The notes beneath the pieces were generated by a model that saw only the letters and a program-made list of their open reading frames with translations, made no database searches and was not told the origin of the DNA. From Lysobacter arenosi (lineage in GTDB: Bacteria; Pseudomonadota; Gammaproteobacteria; Xanthomonadales; Xanthomonadaceae): a DNA stretch of 64,000 bases. The stretch covers positions 806,001-870,000 of the forward strand of contig NZ_CP071517.1 in the NCBI RefSeq assembly GCF_016613475.2. Direction: 5' to 3'. Made by a program: the position numbers and the translations under genes. This document shows positions 53,692-63,488 of this stretch, piece by piece; position 1 is the stretch's first letter, and each line of letters opens with the position of its first letter.

Positions 53692-53993
53692 CCGATCACC
53701 ACTGAAAGCAGCCAGAGGAGGGCGGCGCAGACCAGGCCGGCGATGATCGTCAGCAACGAGATCCGCGCCGGGTTGGCCAGGCCATTGAGGTTGCCGTCGG
53801 CCACCGACAGGTAGCCGCGACGCAGCAGCCAGCCCCAGGCCGAGGGACGCGCGAACGCGCCTTCACCGAGCTGCGCCTGCAACTGCGGATGGCGGTCGCG
53901 GATGTGCACCAGCGACAGCGGCCAGAAGATCACGAACGCGCAGAAGCCGGCGATGGCGACGGCGACGAAGAGCAGGGCGAAGAACAGGATCAC
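53688..53993 (-). CDS. Small two-helix membrane protein of unknown function
   Basis: 101 residues with a membrane segment at each end (FFALLFVAVAIAGFCAFVIF near 3-23 and ISLLTIIAGLVCAALLWLL near 79-97) and a soluble middle of about 50 residues (DRHPQLQAQLGEGAF, WGWLLRRGYLSVADGNL). Predicted inner-membrane. Starts inside the stop of the crystallin-J1-like gene and ends in the start of the next one by 4-base overlaps, so it belongs to the same transcript. No family function known to me. Confidence 0.7.
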   Translation of the reverse strand: MILFFALLFVAVAIAGFCAFVIFWPLSLVHIRDRHPQLQAQLGEGAFARPSAWGWLLRRGYLSVADGNLNGLANPARISLLTIIAGLVCAALLWLLSVVIG

Positions 53994-54358
53994 GAGACTT
54001 CCGATTCCTTGTCAGGCCGGTACTCACCGATGACTTCGATGAGGCCGACGATATGGTCGTTGAGGGCTTCGAGTTCTTCCGCAGGCACCCACCATTCGGT
54101 GTGGTGCGCACCGCCGACCTTCTGGACCAGAAAGCGGTCCATGAAGGCTCGCTCAACTTCGAACCTCGTCACGTAGCCGACACCGCTGTCCTTGATGTTC
54201 CAGCGGGTGGCGATCTCCACTGCATAGAGTTCGTTGGTCACCGGATAGAAAATCGGCTGCTCGGGCAGCCTCGGTGGCCAGCGCCGGAAGCCGGAGGCCT
54301 CCAGCAATTCCATTTCTTCCGGACCGGTCGGGCGGTAGAGGGTGACGGTCTCTGCCAT
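53990..54358 (-). CDS. Small protein of the ADP-ribosylation/crystallin J1-annotated family
   Basis: 122 residues from ATG 54358 (MAETVTLYRPTGPEEMELLE), ten bases after the asnS stop. The pattern LYRPTGPEEMELLEASGFRRWPPRLPEQPIFYPVTNE is found in many proteobacterial proteins annotated as ADP-ribosylation/crystallin J1, a name without biochemical proof. EYA-like YVTRFEVERAFMDRF and GGAHHTEWWVPAEELEALND follow. An earlier in-frame start exists at 54412, inside asnS, and is unlikely. Overlaps the downstream gene by ATGA. Confidence 0.75.
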   Translation of the reverse strand: MAETVTLYRPTGPEEMELLEASGFRRWPPRLPEQPIFYPVTNELYAVEIATRWNIKDSGVGYVTRFEVERAFMDRFLVQKVGGAHHTEWWVPAEELEALNDHIVGLIEVIGEYRPDKESEVS

Positions 54359-54368
54359 GGGGCGTCGA

Positions 54369-55769
<1,401 letters not shown>

Positions 55770-55841
55770 GCCTTGAATCCTTGCCTGTTCGGGCCGATAT
55801 GGGGAATGCGGCAGTTTACCGAAGCGTCCGCATAGCGTCGC

Positions 55842-55847
55842 TATAAT
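55842..55847 (+). promoter_or_regulatory. Candidate -10 element for the IscA/ErpA-like gene
   Basis: Perfect TATAAT, 62 bases before the start codon on the plus strand, in the divergent asnS gap. No canonical -35 is present at 16-18 bases, so it is a partial promoter call. Confidence 0.45.
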
Positions 55848-55908
55848 TCGCCGGAAGGTCCGAATTTACCCGAAGTACTCGATCCGCCCTCAATCCCGGA
55901 GCGCCTCA

Positions 55909-56247
55909 ATGGCTGTCACCCTTGCCCCCGCCGCCCTCGAACGCGTACAGCGCTACCTGGTCGAATCGCCCGACGCGATCGGCCTGCGCTTTGGCGTGTC
56001 GCGCACCGGCTGCTCGGGCTGGCAGTACAAGGCCGACCTGGCCCGCGAGACGCACGAGGGCGACACGGTGTTCGAGCAGGAAGGCGTGCGCATCTACGTC
56101 GATGCGCTGAGCCTTGCACTGGTTGACGGCACGCAGATCGACCTGGTCAAGCAGCGACTGGGCGAGCAGTTCCTGTTCCGCAACCCCAACGTCACCGCCG
56201 AATGCGGTTGCGGCGAGTCGTTCACGACGAAGGCCGACGCGGCCTGA
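55909..56247 (+). CDS. A-type iron-sulfur carrier (IscA/ErpA family)
   Basis: 112-residue Fe-S cluster assembly protein. The three cluster-binding cysteines are at C35 (SRTGCSGWQY), C99 and C101 (AECGCGESF), identical in position to IscA of E. coli. It would carry [4Fe-4S] clusters or iron to target apoproteins. No other isc or suf gene lies in the window, which favours the ErpA-type solo role, but the two cannot be separated from sequence alone. GGAG sits in the leader, ten bases before the ATG. Confidence 0.92.
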   Translation: MAVTLAPAALERVQRYLVESPDAIGLRFGVSRTGCSGWQYKADLARETHEGDTVFEQEGVRIYVDALSLALVDGTQIDLVKQRLGEQFLFRNPNVTAECGCGESFTTKADAA

Positions 56248-56318
56248 GTCCCGGGCTGCCGCCACTGGCAGCCGCTGCGCCAGCTAGACTCGTCCCCTGG
56301 TTCCCGGGGACTCCCAGC

Positions 56319-58112
56319 ATGCTTCGTCCTGTACTGCTTGCCGCGGCCATCGCCGCCTGCCTGTCCATGCCGCTGGCCGCCACTGCAGCTCAGCCCTCCG
56401 CCGAAGTTGCCAAGCCAACGCGCAACGCCGCCACCCAGGCCCTCTACGCGCTGTTCGACGAGGAGTGGGAGCGCGACATGCGCGAGAGCCCGGAGGAGGC
56501 GAGCTACCGGGGCGACAAGCGCTTCAACGACCGCTGGACCGACATGAGCATGGTGGCGATCCAGTCGCGCATGGACGGCGATCGCAAGGCACTGCAGCGA
56601 CTGCGCGCGATTGATCGCAAGGCGCTGTCGGCCAGCGACCAGCTCAACTACGACGTGTTCGCCTGGGATCTCGAGAAGGCGGTCGAGCGGCAGAAATACC
56701 GCGAATACCTCTCCCCGGTCGGCCACAGCGGTGGCGTGCAGACCGCCGAGGGCATCTCCGAGGTGCTGCCGTTCGCGACGACCAAGGACTACCGCGACTG
56801 GCTGGCACGCATGCGCGCCTTGCCGATGGTGATCGAACAGAACGAAGCGCTGATGCGCGAAGGTGCTGCCAGCGGCAACACGCCGCCGCGCGTGCTGATG
56901 GATCGGGTGACCGGACAGATCCAGGCGCAGATCGTCGACGATCCGACCAAAAGCCCGTTCTACAAGCCATTTGCCCGCTTTGCCGACACCGTGCCCGAGC
57001 CCGATCGCGCCGCGCTGCAGACCGAGGCGAAGCAGGTCATTGCCGACACCATTGTCCCGGCCTACCGTGGCTTTGCCACGTTCTTCGCCAACGAATACCT
57101 GCCAAAGACGCGCACCTCGATTGCCGCCACCGACCTGCCGGACGGCAAGGCCTATTACGACTTCGTCGCCGGCTACTTCACGACCACCGACCTCAGTGCC
57201 GAGCAGATCCACCAGATCGGCCTGAAGGAAGTGGCGCGCATCCGCGCCGAGATGGAGAAGATCAAGGCCGAGGTCGGTTTCAAGGGCAATCTCGCCGAGT
57301 TCTTCCAGTACCTGCGCACCGATCCGAAGTTCTTCTACAAGACGCCGCAGGACCTGTTCACCGGCTACGAGGCGATCGCCAAGCGGATCGATCCGCAACT
57401 GGTGAAGGTGTTCAAGACGATCCCGCGCCTGCCTTACGGCGTGCGCGCGATCCCCGACAACATCGCTCCGGACACCACCACCGCCTACTACCAGCCAGGG
57501 GCCGTCGACGGCACCCGCGCCGGCTTCTACTACGTCAACCTCTACAAGCCGGAAGTGCGGCCGAAGTGGGAAATGATGGCGCTGTCACTGCACGAGGCGG
57601 TGCCCGGCCACCACTTCCAGTTCGCCCGCGGCATGGAACTGCCGGACGCACCGATGTTCCGCCGCACCGCCTACTTCGTGGCCTACGGCGAAGGCTGGGG
57701 TCTGTACGCCGAGCGCCTGGGCTACGACATGGGCCTGTACAACGACCCTTACGACCGCATGGGCCAGCTGGCCTACGACATGTGGCGGGCGGTGCGCCTG
57801 GTCGTCGACACCGGCATGCACAGCAAGGGATGGAGCCGCGACAAGGCGATCGCCTATTTCATGGACAACTCGCCCAAGACCCGCCAGGACGTGGTCAACG
57901 AGATCGACCGCTACATCGGCTGGCCGGGGCAGGCGCTGGCGTACAAGATCGGCCAACTCAAGATCTCAGAGTTGCGTGAGAAGGCGTCGAAGCAACTCGG
58001 GGACCGGTTCGACCTGCGCGAGTTCAATGACGCCGTGCTGGAGACCGGCTCGGTGCCCCTGCAGGCGCTGGAGGCGCGGATCGACGCCTGGATCGCGGCA
58101 AAGAAGGGCTGA
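56319..58112 (+). CDS. DUF885 (M3-like zinc peptidase fold) exported protein
   Basis: 597 residues from ATG 56319 (MLRPVLLAAAIAACLSMPLA), signal peptide to about residue 23. The DUF885 motif HEAVPGHHFQ near residue 424 is an HExxPGHH zinc site; a downstream Glu in YGEGWGLYAERLG is the probable third ligand. The family includes putative periplasmic dipeptidases; activity is unproven. It follows the IscA-like gene by 71 bases on the same strand and precedes the rpsF promoter. Confidence 0.9.
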   Translation: MLRPVLLAAAIAACLSMPLAATAAQPSAEVAKPTRNAATQALYALFDEEWERDMRESPEEASYRGDKRFNDRWTDMSMVAIQSRMDGDRKALQRLRAIDRKALSASDQLNYDVFAWDLEKAVERQKYREYLSPVGHSGGVQTAEGISEVLPFATTKDYRDWLARMRALPMVIEQNEALMREGAASGNTPPRVLMDRVTGQIQAQIVDDPTKSPFYKPFARFADTVPEPDRAALQTEAKQVIADTIVPAYRGFATFFANEYLPKTRTSIAATDLPDGKAYYDFVAGYFTTTDLSAEQIHQIGLKEVARIRAEMEKIKAEVGFKGNLAEFFQYLRTDPKFFYKTPQDLFTGYEAIAKRIDPQLVKVFKTIPRLPYGVRAIPDNIAPDTTTAYYQPGAVDGTRAGFYYVNLYKPEVRPKWEMMALSLHEAVPGHHFQFARGMELPDAPMFRRTAYFVAYGEGWGLYAERLGYDMGLYNDPYDRMGQLAYDMWRAVRLVVDTGMHSKGWSRDKAIAYFMDNSPKTRQDVVNEIDRYIGWPGQALAYKIGQLKISELREKASKQLGDRFDLREFNDAVLETGSVPLQALEARIDAWIAAKKG

Positions 58113-58143
58113 GGGCGCCGCAACGCGCCCGGGACCGGGGGAA

Positions 58144-58172
58144 TTGCACTAACCCCTTGAATCCCCCATAAT
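58144..58172 (+). promoter_or_regulatory. Promoter of the rpsF-rpsR-rplI operon
   Basis: TTGCAC (58144-58149) and CATAAT (58167-58172) with a 17-base spacer, about 117 nt before rpsF. Good match to sigma-70 consensus, and the position leaves room for the ribosomal-protein leader. Confidence 0.7.
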
Positions 58173-58178
58173 TTCCGG

Positions 58179-58295
58179 CTCCCGAGGGCTCAGGCCCCTG
58201 GGAGACCTTGCTCCACCGTCTCCATTCCGGGAGGCCGGGGGGCTGATCCGGTCCCGCTGAAGCTGCGCGGATCATCATCCACAAGGAATCACACC
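58179..58295 (+). promoter_or_regulatory. rpsF leader RNA, candidate S6:S18 feedback site
   Basis: Transcribed leader of about 117 nt with strong secondary-structure potential, including arms GGAGAC/GTCTCC around an 11-base loop (58201-58223) followed by a G-rich stretch (58231-58242). In many bacteria the S6:S18 complex binds its own rpsF leader at a CCG-containing hairpin; a CACCG lies at the right edge of this loop. The match is suggestive only. Confidence 0.35.
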
Positions 58296-58721
58296 ATGCG
58301 TCATTACGAAGTCGTGTTCCTGGTCCATCCGGACCAGAGCGAGCAGGTGCCTGCCATGATCGAGCGCTACAAGTCGCTCATCGAAGGCGGCGAAGGCAAG
58401 ATCCACCGTCTCGAGGATTGGGGCCGCCGTCAGCTGGCCTACCCGATCGAGAACCTGGTCAAGGCCCACTACGTCCTGCTCAACATCGAAGTTACCCAGA
58501 ACGTGCTCAACGAGCTGGTCGACGGTTTCCGTTTCAACGATGCCGTGCTGCGCCACCTTGTCATCAAGCGTGACGAAGCCGACACCGAGCAGTCCCTCAT
58601 CATGAAGTTCAAGGATGAGAAGGGCGACAAGCCGGAGCGCGGCGAGCGCCGCCGCCGTGACGAAGAAGGCGAGACCGTGGTCGGCACTGCCGACGTCGCC
58701 GACGATAACGAAGCCGCCTAA
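58296..58721 (+). CDS. rpsF: 30S ribosomal protein S6
   Basis: 141 residues. The S6 ferredoxin-like fold is clear ([53 protein letters not shown]), with an acidic and basic tail from residue ~100 ([15 protein letters not shown]). The tail is longer than in E. coli and ends DDNEAA, comparable to the glutamate-tailed S6 of enterics. AAGGAAT is the ribosome site. First gene of rpsF-rpsR-rplI. Confidence 0.97.
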   Translation: MRHYEVVFLVHPDQSEQVPAMIERYKSLIEGGEGKIHRLEDWGRRQLAYPIENLVKAHYVLLNIEVTQNVLNELVDGFRFNDAVLRHLVIKRDEADTEQSLIMKFKDEKGDKPERGERRRRDEEGETVVGTADVADDNEAA

Positions 58722-58733
58722 GGGATCGCCAAC

Positions 58734-58964
58734 ATGTCCAAGTTCTTCCGTCGCCGCAAGTTCTGCAAGTTCACCGCCGAGGGTGTGAAGGAGATCGACT
58801 ACAAGGATCTCAACACCCTGCGCCAGTACCTCACCGAGACCGGCAAGATCGTGCCGAGCCGCGTGACCGGTACCAAGTCGAAGTACCAGCGCCAGCTGTC
58901 CACGGCCGTCAAGCGCGCCCGTTTCCTGGCCCTGATCCCGTACACCGACAACCACAACGCCTAA
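58734..58964 (+). CDS. rpsR: 30S ribosomal protein S18
   Basis: 76 residues, full length and highly conserved ([45 protein letters not shown]). Partner of S6 on the platform of the small subunit. Starts 12 bases after rpsF. Contains one cysteine (FCKF); the zinc-binding CxxC-type N-terminus of some paralogues is absent. Confidence 0.97.
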   Translation: MSKFFRRRKFCKFTAEGVKEIDYKDLNTLRQYLTETGKIVPSRVTGTKSKYQRQLSTAVKRARFLALIPYTDNHNA

Positions 58965-58972
58965 TGAAATTG

Positions 58973-58995
58973 GTCCGCTCCCCCCGGGAGCGGAC
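58973..58995. other. Hairpin between rpsR and rplI
   Basis: Perfect 10-bp arms GTCCGCTCCC/GGGAGCGGAC around CCC, followed by a second, imperfect G+C-rich stem (about 59002-59029). The 127-base gap between rpsR and rplI is otherwise empty. No U-run, so RNA processing or stabilisation is more likely than termination. Confidence 0.5.
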
Positions 58996-59091
58996 GTTCC
59001 TCTCCCTGCCGCCGTCCGCGGCGGGGGAGGGTTTCGGACAGCGAAACACCGCTGCGGGGCACGGCCTCGCTAACGAAATAGGAGCAACACC

Positions 59092-59544
59092 ATGCAACTG
59101 ATCCTCCTGCAGAACGTGCAGAACCTCGGCAAGCTCGGCGACAAGGTCAACGTCAAGCCGGGCTTCGGCCGCAACTTCCTGATCCCGTACGGCAAGGCCG
59201 TGCCGGCGACCGCGACCAACCTGGCCGAGTTCGAAGCGCGTCGCGCCGAGTACGAAGCCAAGGCCAAGGCCGCCCTCGACGGCGCCGAAGGCCGCAAGGC
59301 CGCGCTCGACGGCGTGGAAGTCACCCTGTCGGCCAACGCTTCGACCGAAGGCAAGCTGTACGGCTCGATCACCCCGCGTGATATCGCCGAAGCCCTCACC
59401 AAGGCTGGCCACAAGGTCGAGAAGTCGGAAGTCGTGCTGGGCGAAGGCCCGCTGCGTCGCACCGGCGAGTACGAAATCGTCGTGCACCTGCACGCCGACA
59501 TCGAAGCCACCGTCAAGGTCATCGTGGTCGGCGAAGTCGCCTGA
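59092..59544 (+). CDS. rplI: 50S ribosomal protein L9
   Basis: 150 residues, full length: N-terminal domain with [33 protein letters not shown], a long connecting helix ([17 protein letters not shown]) and a C-terminal domain ending in [16 protein letters not shown]. Binds 23S rRNA near the L1 stalk. RBS AGGAG nine bases upstream. Last gene of the ribosomal operon and followed by an intrinsic terminator. Confidence 0.97.
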   Translation: MQLILLQNVQNLGKLGDKVNVKPGFGRNFLIPYGKAVPATATNLAEFEARRAEYEAKAKAALDGAEGRKAALDGVEVTLSANASTEGKLYGSITPRDIAEALTKAGHKVEKSEVVLGEGPLRRTGEYEIVVHLHADIEATVKVIVVGEVA

Positions 59545-59585
59545 TCCGAAGATCCACCCGGCTTCAAGCAGAGTTCCCGAACGAA

Positions 59586-59612
59586 GGGCGCCGCAAGGCG
59601 CCCTTTGTTTTT
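59586..59612 (+). terminator. Rho-independent terminator after rplI
   Basis: Perfect 7-bp arms GGGCGCC/GGCGCCC around GCAA, then TTTGTTTTT, 41 bases after the stop. A strong intrinsic terminator closing rpsF-rpsR-rplI. Confidence 0.9.
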
Positions 59613-59736
59613 GCGCAGGATGGTCAGGCAATTGCCGGATCTCAGAAATTTCCTATTTGGGTCCGAGGGTTGGGATGACACAGTCGCTCCTGCCATCGCG
59701 GTAGATGGCGCTTTCCCCTCGAGGTAGCAGCCATCC

Positions 59737-60075
59737 ATGGACACCCAGTCGCTCCCTGCCGAACCGCTCGTCGACTCCCACTGCGGCGGCCCGTCCAGAT
59801 CGCTGTGCATGGCGCCTGTTGCCGAGGTCGCTGGCAGCGCCGCGGGCGTGCCGCCCGAGCTGGTCGACCTGATTGCCGCCAGCCTGCGTGCGGTCTGCCA
59901 GGACGAGCGCGACAGCGATCGCGCATTCTGGCTGATAGCCAGGATTGTCGATCAGCATCTGGCCGGCACGCTTTCTCCCGGCACGGGCAGGTGGAAGGGG
60001 GAGGCGATCGACGCACTCATGGGCATGCTGTCGCGGCCGCTGCAGGTTGAACTGCACAGGCACCTGGCGGAGTAG
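59737..60075 (+). CDS. Small protein of unknown function
   Basis: 112 residues, not recognised. After an irregular N-terminus (MDTQSLPAEPLVDSHCGG) it has two amphipathic helices (ELVDLIAASLRAVCQDERD, AFWLIARIVDQHLAG) and a helical end (EAIDALMGMLSRPLQVELHRHL). No signal peptide or membrane segment, so probably cytoplasmic. Codon use at third positions is G/C-rich like its neighbours, which supports coding. Lies alone between the rplI terminator and dnaB; a later start is possible. Confidence 0.5.
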   Translation: MDTQSLPAEPLVDSHCGGPSRSLCMAPVAEVAGSAAGVPPELVDLIAASLRAVCQDERDSDRAFWLIARIVDQHLAGTLSPGTGRWKGEAIDALMGMLSRPLQVELHRHLAE

Positions 60076-60230
60076 GGGCGTCTGTCCGAGCGGGGCGCCG
60101 TCGCGAGCGGATCAACGCCGCCGCATCACTGAGCCGGCCAAACACGCGATACTGCCGACGGGGCATCGCCTGCAGCGCTGGCGATGGGCGGTCAACGGTT
60201 GCTGTCTCAGGAGATGAGACGGCGGCGTGC

Positions 60231-60310
60231 GATCTATCCACGCGGACTCTATCCACTCGGATTCTATCCCGGCGGATTCTATCCACCTGATATCCACAGA
60301 GTTATCTGCA
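60231..60310 (+). repeat. Tandem 15-bp repeats with DnaA-box-like cores before dnaB
   Basis: Four head-to-tail 15-bp units (60231-60245, -60260, -60275, -60290) each contain CTATCC, three of them CTATCCAC. They run directly into ATATCCACA (60290-60298) and TTATCTGCA (60302-60310). Against the DnaA box TTATCCACA these score 7, 7, 5, 7, 8 and 7 of 9. The array ends about 90 bases before the dnaB start. The surrounding 325-base gap (60076-60400) has no credible gene; frames through the array give low-complexity peptides (YPxG or WIES repeats). DnaA binding is inferred from the motif only. Confidence 0.65.
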
Positions 60311-60400
60311 ACCCCTCGACGGCATCGGCGACTACGATGCCCGACCCGTCACACAAACACAGCCGCAACAGACGGCGCACGGAAGGGGCAAACAAACGGC

Positions 60401-61816
60401 ATGAGCGCACGTCCAGGGTTTCGCGGCGAGAAGCGGTTCGAGACGCGCAATGAGCAGCGCCTCGACCAGCTGCGTGTACCTCCGCAATCGATCGAAGCCG
60501 AGCAGGCGGTGCTCGGCGGCCTCATGCTGGTTCCCGATTCCTACGACCGCATCGCCGACCAGCTCAGCGACAGTGACTTCTACCGGCGCGACCACCAGCT
60601 GATCTACCGCGCGATCCGCGAACTGGCCGAGAAGCAGCGGCCGTTCGATGCGGTCACGCTGGGCGAGTGGTTCGAGTCGATGGGCCTGGCCGAGACGGTC
60701 GCAGGTGGCGCCTACCTGATCGAACTGGCCAGCACCACGCCCTCGGCGGCCAACATCACCGCCTATGCGGAGATCGTCCGTGACAAGGCGATCCTGCGCC
60801 AGCTGATCGACGTCGGCACCGGCATCGTCAACGACGGCTTCCAGCCCGACGGCCGCGAGAGCAGCGAGATCCTGGAAGAGGCCGAGCGCCAGGTCCTGGC
60901 GATCGCCCAGGCCAACACGACCGGCAAGACCGACTTCACCGCGGTCACCAAGGCGCTGTCGGAAGCCTTCGACCTGCTGCAGACGCGCTACACCAACGGC
61001 AGCGGCGTCACCGGCCTGGCGACCGGCTACACCGAGTTCGACATGATGACCGCCGGCCTGCAGAAGACCGACCTGATCATCCTGGCGGCGCGTCCGGCGA
61101 TGGGCAAGACGACGCTGGCGCTGAACATGGCCGAGTACGCCGCCTTCCGCAGCAAGCAGCCGGTGGCGGTGTTCTCGATGGAAATGTCGGCCTCGCAGCT
61201 GGCGATGCGCCTGATCTCCTCGGTCGGCCGCGTCAACGCCCAGCGCCTGCGTACCGGCCAGCTCGAGGACGAGGACTGGAGCCGCGTCACCAGCGCCATC
61301 CGGCAGCTGCGCGAGGTCAAGATCTTCATCGACGACGAACCCGGCCTGTCGCCGGTCAAGCTCGCCGCCAAGGCGCGTCGCCTCAAGCGCGAGCACGGCG
61401 GCCTGGGCCTGATCGTCATCGACTACCTGCAGCTGATGTCGGTGCCGGGCAACAGCGAGAACCGCGCGACCGAAATCTCGGAAATCTCGCGCTCGCTCAA
61501 GGGCCTGGCCAAGGAGCTGCAGGTGCCGATCATCGCCCTGTCGCAGCTCAACCGCTCGCTCGAAACGCGAACCGACAAGCGCCCGGTGATGGCCGACCTT
61601 CGCGAGTCCGGCGCTATCGAGCAGGACGCGGACATGATCGTGTTCATCTACCGCGACGACTACTACAACAAGGAAAACTCGCCGGACAAGGGCCTGGCCG
61701 AAATCATCATCGGCAAGCAGCGTTCCGGTCCGACCGGGTCGATGAAGCTCAAGTTCTTCGGCGAGTACACCCGCTTCGACAACCTGTCGCACGACTCGGT
61801 CGGCAGCTTCGAGTAA
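60401..61816 (+). CDS. dnaB: Replicative DNA helicase
   Basis: Hexameric 5'-3' helicase of the replication fork. 471 residues from ATG 60401 (MSARPGFRGEKRFETRNEQR), with GGAAGGGG 12 bases upstream; the frame opens earlier through the repeat array without homology. The N-terminal primase-contact domain has RVPPQSIEAEQAVLGGLML. The RecA-like domain has Walker A ARPAMGKTTLALNM near residue 230, FSMEMSA, IIDYLQLMS and the KQRSGPTG loop. Full length, no intein. alr follows two genes later, a common gammaproteobacterial order. Confidence 0.96.
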   Translation: MSARPGFRGEKRFETRNEQRLDQLRVPPQSIEAEQAVLGGLMLVPDSYDRIADQLSDSDFYRRDHQLIYRAIRELAEKQRPFDAVTLGEWFESMGLAETVAGGAYLIELASTTPSAANITAYAEIVRDKAILRQLIDVGTGIVNDGFQPDGRESSEILEEAERQVLAIAQANTTGKTDFTAVTKALSEAFDLLQTRYTNGSGVTGLATGYTEFDMMTAGLQKTDLIILAARPAMGKTTLALNMAEYAAFRSKQPVAVFSMEMSASQLAMRLISSVGRVNAQRLRTGQLEDEDWSRVTSAIRQLREVKIFIDDEPGLSPVKLAAKARRLKREHGGLGLIVIDYLQLMSVPGNSENRATEISEISRSLKGLAKELQVPIIALSQLNRSLETRTDKRPVMADLRESGAIEQDADMIVFIYRDDYYNKENSPDKGLAEIIIGKQRSGPTGSMKLKFFGEYTRFDNLSHDSVGSFE

Positions 61817-61902
61817 ACGCGGGCGAAACACCCGATGCACCGGTTGACGTGCCCGTAACGCGTCCCGGTGCAGCGTGGAGACCATCCTGTTGGAGGTGTG
61901 CC

Positions 61903-62226
61903 ATGCGAAGTTCATCGATCCTTCTGGCCGTCGTGCTGGTGGCGGCCGCGCCGCTGGCGTTGGCGCAGACCAAGTCATCCAGCAAGACGCCGCACTGCTA
62001 TGACGTCCAGGTCGAGAAGCCCAAGGAAGTAAAGGACGAGCACAAGATCGCCGGCACTGCGATCGGTGCGGTCGCCGGTGGCCTGCTGGGCAACCAGATC
62101 GGCGGCGGCAGCGGCAAGAAGATCGCCACCGTTGCCGGCGCCGTCGGCGGCGGGTATGCCGGACGCAAGGTCCAGGAGAACCAGCAGAACAAGACCGAGA
62201 CGGTGACCGAGCGTCGCTGCGACTGA
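61903..62226 (+). CDS. Glycine-zipper 2TM-domain envelope protein
   Basis: 107 residues from ATG 61903 (MRSSSILLAVVLVAAAPLALA), signal peptide of about 21 residues, with TGGAGGTG as ribosome site. The mature part has the paired glycine-zipper helices GTAIGAVAGGLLGNQIGG and VAGAVGGGYAGRKVQE typical of Rick_17kDa/2TM proteins of the cell envelope. Cysteines near the start and end of the mature chain (HCYDVQ and RRCD) could pair. Function unknown. Between dnaB and alr on the same strand. Confidence 0.85.
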   Translation: MRSSSILLAVVLVAAAPLALAQTKSSSKTPHCYDVQVEKPKEVKDEHKIAGTAIGAVAGGLLGNQIGGGSGKKIATVAGAVGGGYAGRKVQENQQNKTETVTERRCD

Positions 62227-62289
62227 TTCGGCATCGCGGCTACAATGCCCGGCGCGTGACCACCCTCCGGATCACCTACCGGGAACCTA

Positions 62290-63450
62290 GTGCACCAGTC
62301 AGCAGGCATGCCCCCGGCCGTCAGCGAGCGGCCCACCCGTATCGTGGTCGACCTCGACCATCTGGCCTTCAACCTGCGCAGCATCCGCGCCCATGTCGGC
62401 GTGCCGGTGATGGGCATCGTCAAGGCCAATGCCTACGGCCATGGCCTGGTACCTGTCGCGCTGCACCTGCAGGCGCAGGGCGTCGAACAGCTGGGCGTGG
62501 CGTTCCTGGAAGAGGGCATCGCCCTGCGCCAGGCCGGCGTGACCGCGCCGGTGCTCGTGATGGGCGGCATCTTCGGCCGCCAGGTGACGCAGTTCATCAG
62601 CCACGACCTCGAGATCACCGTCTCCTCGCTGGACAAGTTGCGCCTGGTCGAGGCCGCGGCGCAGGCACTGGGGCGCAAGGCGGTCATCCATCTCAAGATC
62701 GACACCGGCATGGAGCGCATCGGGGTGCACAGCTACTCCGCGCGCCCTTTCATCGAGGCCGCGGTGGCCTCGCCGTGGTGCGTGCTCAAGGGCATCTACT
62801 CGCACCTGGCGTGCTCGGATGACCCGTTCTCGCCGATGAGCGCGCAGCAGCTGGAGCGCTTCCTCGAAGCGTGCGCGCACATCGAGCGCATCGGCGCGCC
62901 GATGCCGATCCGGCACCTGGCCAACTCCGGTGGCGTGCTGCACTTCCCCGAGACCTGGCTCGACATGGTCCGTCCGGGAATCATGCTTTACGGCGTCCAG
63001 CCCGATCCGGCCTCGCGCCACGCCGTCGACCTCAAGCCGGTGATGTCGCTGGCCTCGCGGGTCGTCTACTTCAAGGTGGTCAAGGCCGGTAATCCGGTCA
63101 GCTATGGCGCGACCTGGGCACCCGAGCACGACACGCGCGTGGTGACGGTACCCATCGGCTATGGCGACGGATTCCCGCGGGCGTTGTCGTCGCGTGGCGA
63201 GGTGCTGATCCGTGGCCAGCGCTACCCGATCGTGGGTCGGGTGTGCATGGACCAGTTCATGGTCGACATCGGCCAGGACAGCGCCTTCAACGAAGACGAA
63301 GTGGTGCTGGTCGGTTCCCAAGGCGACAACGCCATCAGCGTCGAAGCATTGGCGCAGCGGGCCGGCGTGATCCCCTACGAAATCCTGGTCGGCCTCAACG
63401 ACCGCATCCCACGCGAGTACAGCCTGCGCGAGTACCGCGGCGGGCCATAG
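62290..63450 (+). CDS. alr: Alanine racemase
   Basis: PLP enzyme making D-alanine for peptidoglycan. Up to 386 residues from GTG 62290; an ATG at 62308 (MPPAVSERPTRIVVDL) gives 380 and fits the family slightly better. The PLP lysine is in GIVKANAYGHG, IHLKIDTGMERIGVH and the catalytic tyrosine in VSYGATW (with the second-domain start GYGDGFPRAL) are present, and VGRVCMDQFMVDI is the family C-terminal motif. Full length. Lies two genes after dnaB. Confidence 0.95.
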   Translation: MHQSAGMPPAVSERPTRIVVDLDHLAFNLRSIRAHVGVPVMGIVKANAYGHGLVPVALHLQAQGVEQLGVAFLEEGIALRQAGVTAPVLVMGGIFGRQVTQFISHDLEITVSSLDKLRLVEAAAQALGRKAVIHLKIDTGMERIGVHSYSARPFIEAAVASPWCVLKGIYSHLACSDDPFSPMSAQQLERFLEACAHIERIGAPMPIRHLANSGGVLHFPETWLDMVRPGIMLYGVQPDPASRHAVDLKPVMSLASRVVYFKVVKAGNPVSYGATWAPEHDTRVVTVPIGYGDGFPRALSSRGEVLIRGQRYPIVGRVCMDQFMVDIGQDSAFNEDEVVLVGSQGDNAISVEALAQRAGVIPYEILVGLNDRIPREYSLREYRGGP

Positions 63451-63488
63451 CCGGCATACTTCGCCCGTCTAGACATCTGGAGGGGGCG

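Noticed and set aside
60184..60453. 89-residue frame with YPxG-type pentad repeats before dnaB
   Set aside because: The repeats are a by-product of the 15-bp DNA array; both strands give low-complexity peptides, there is no ribosome site and no homology.
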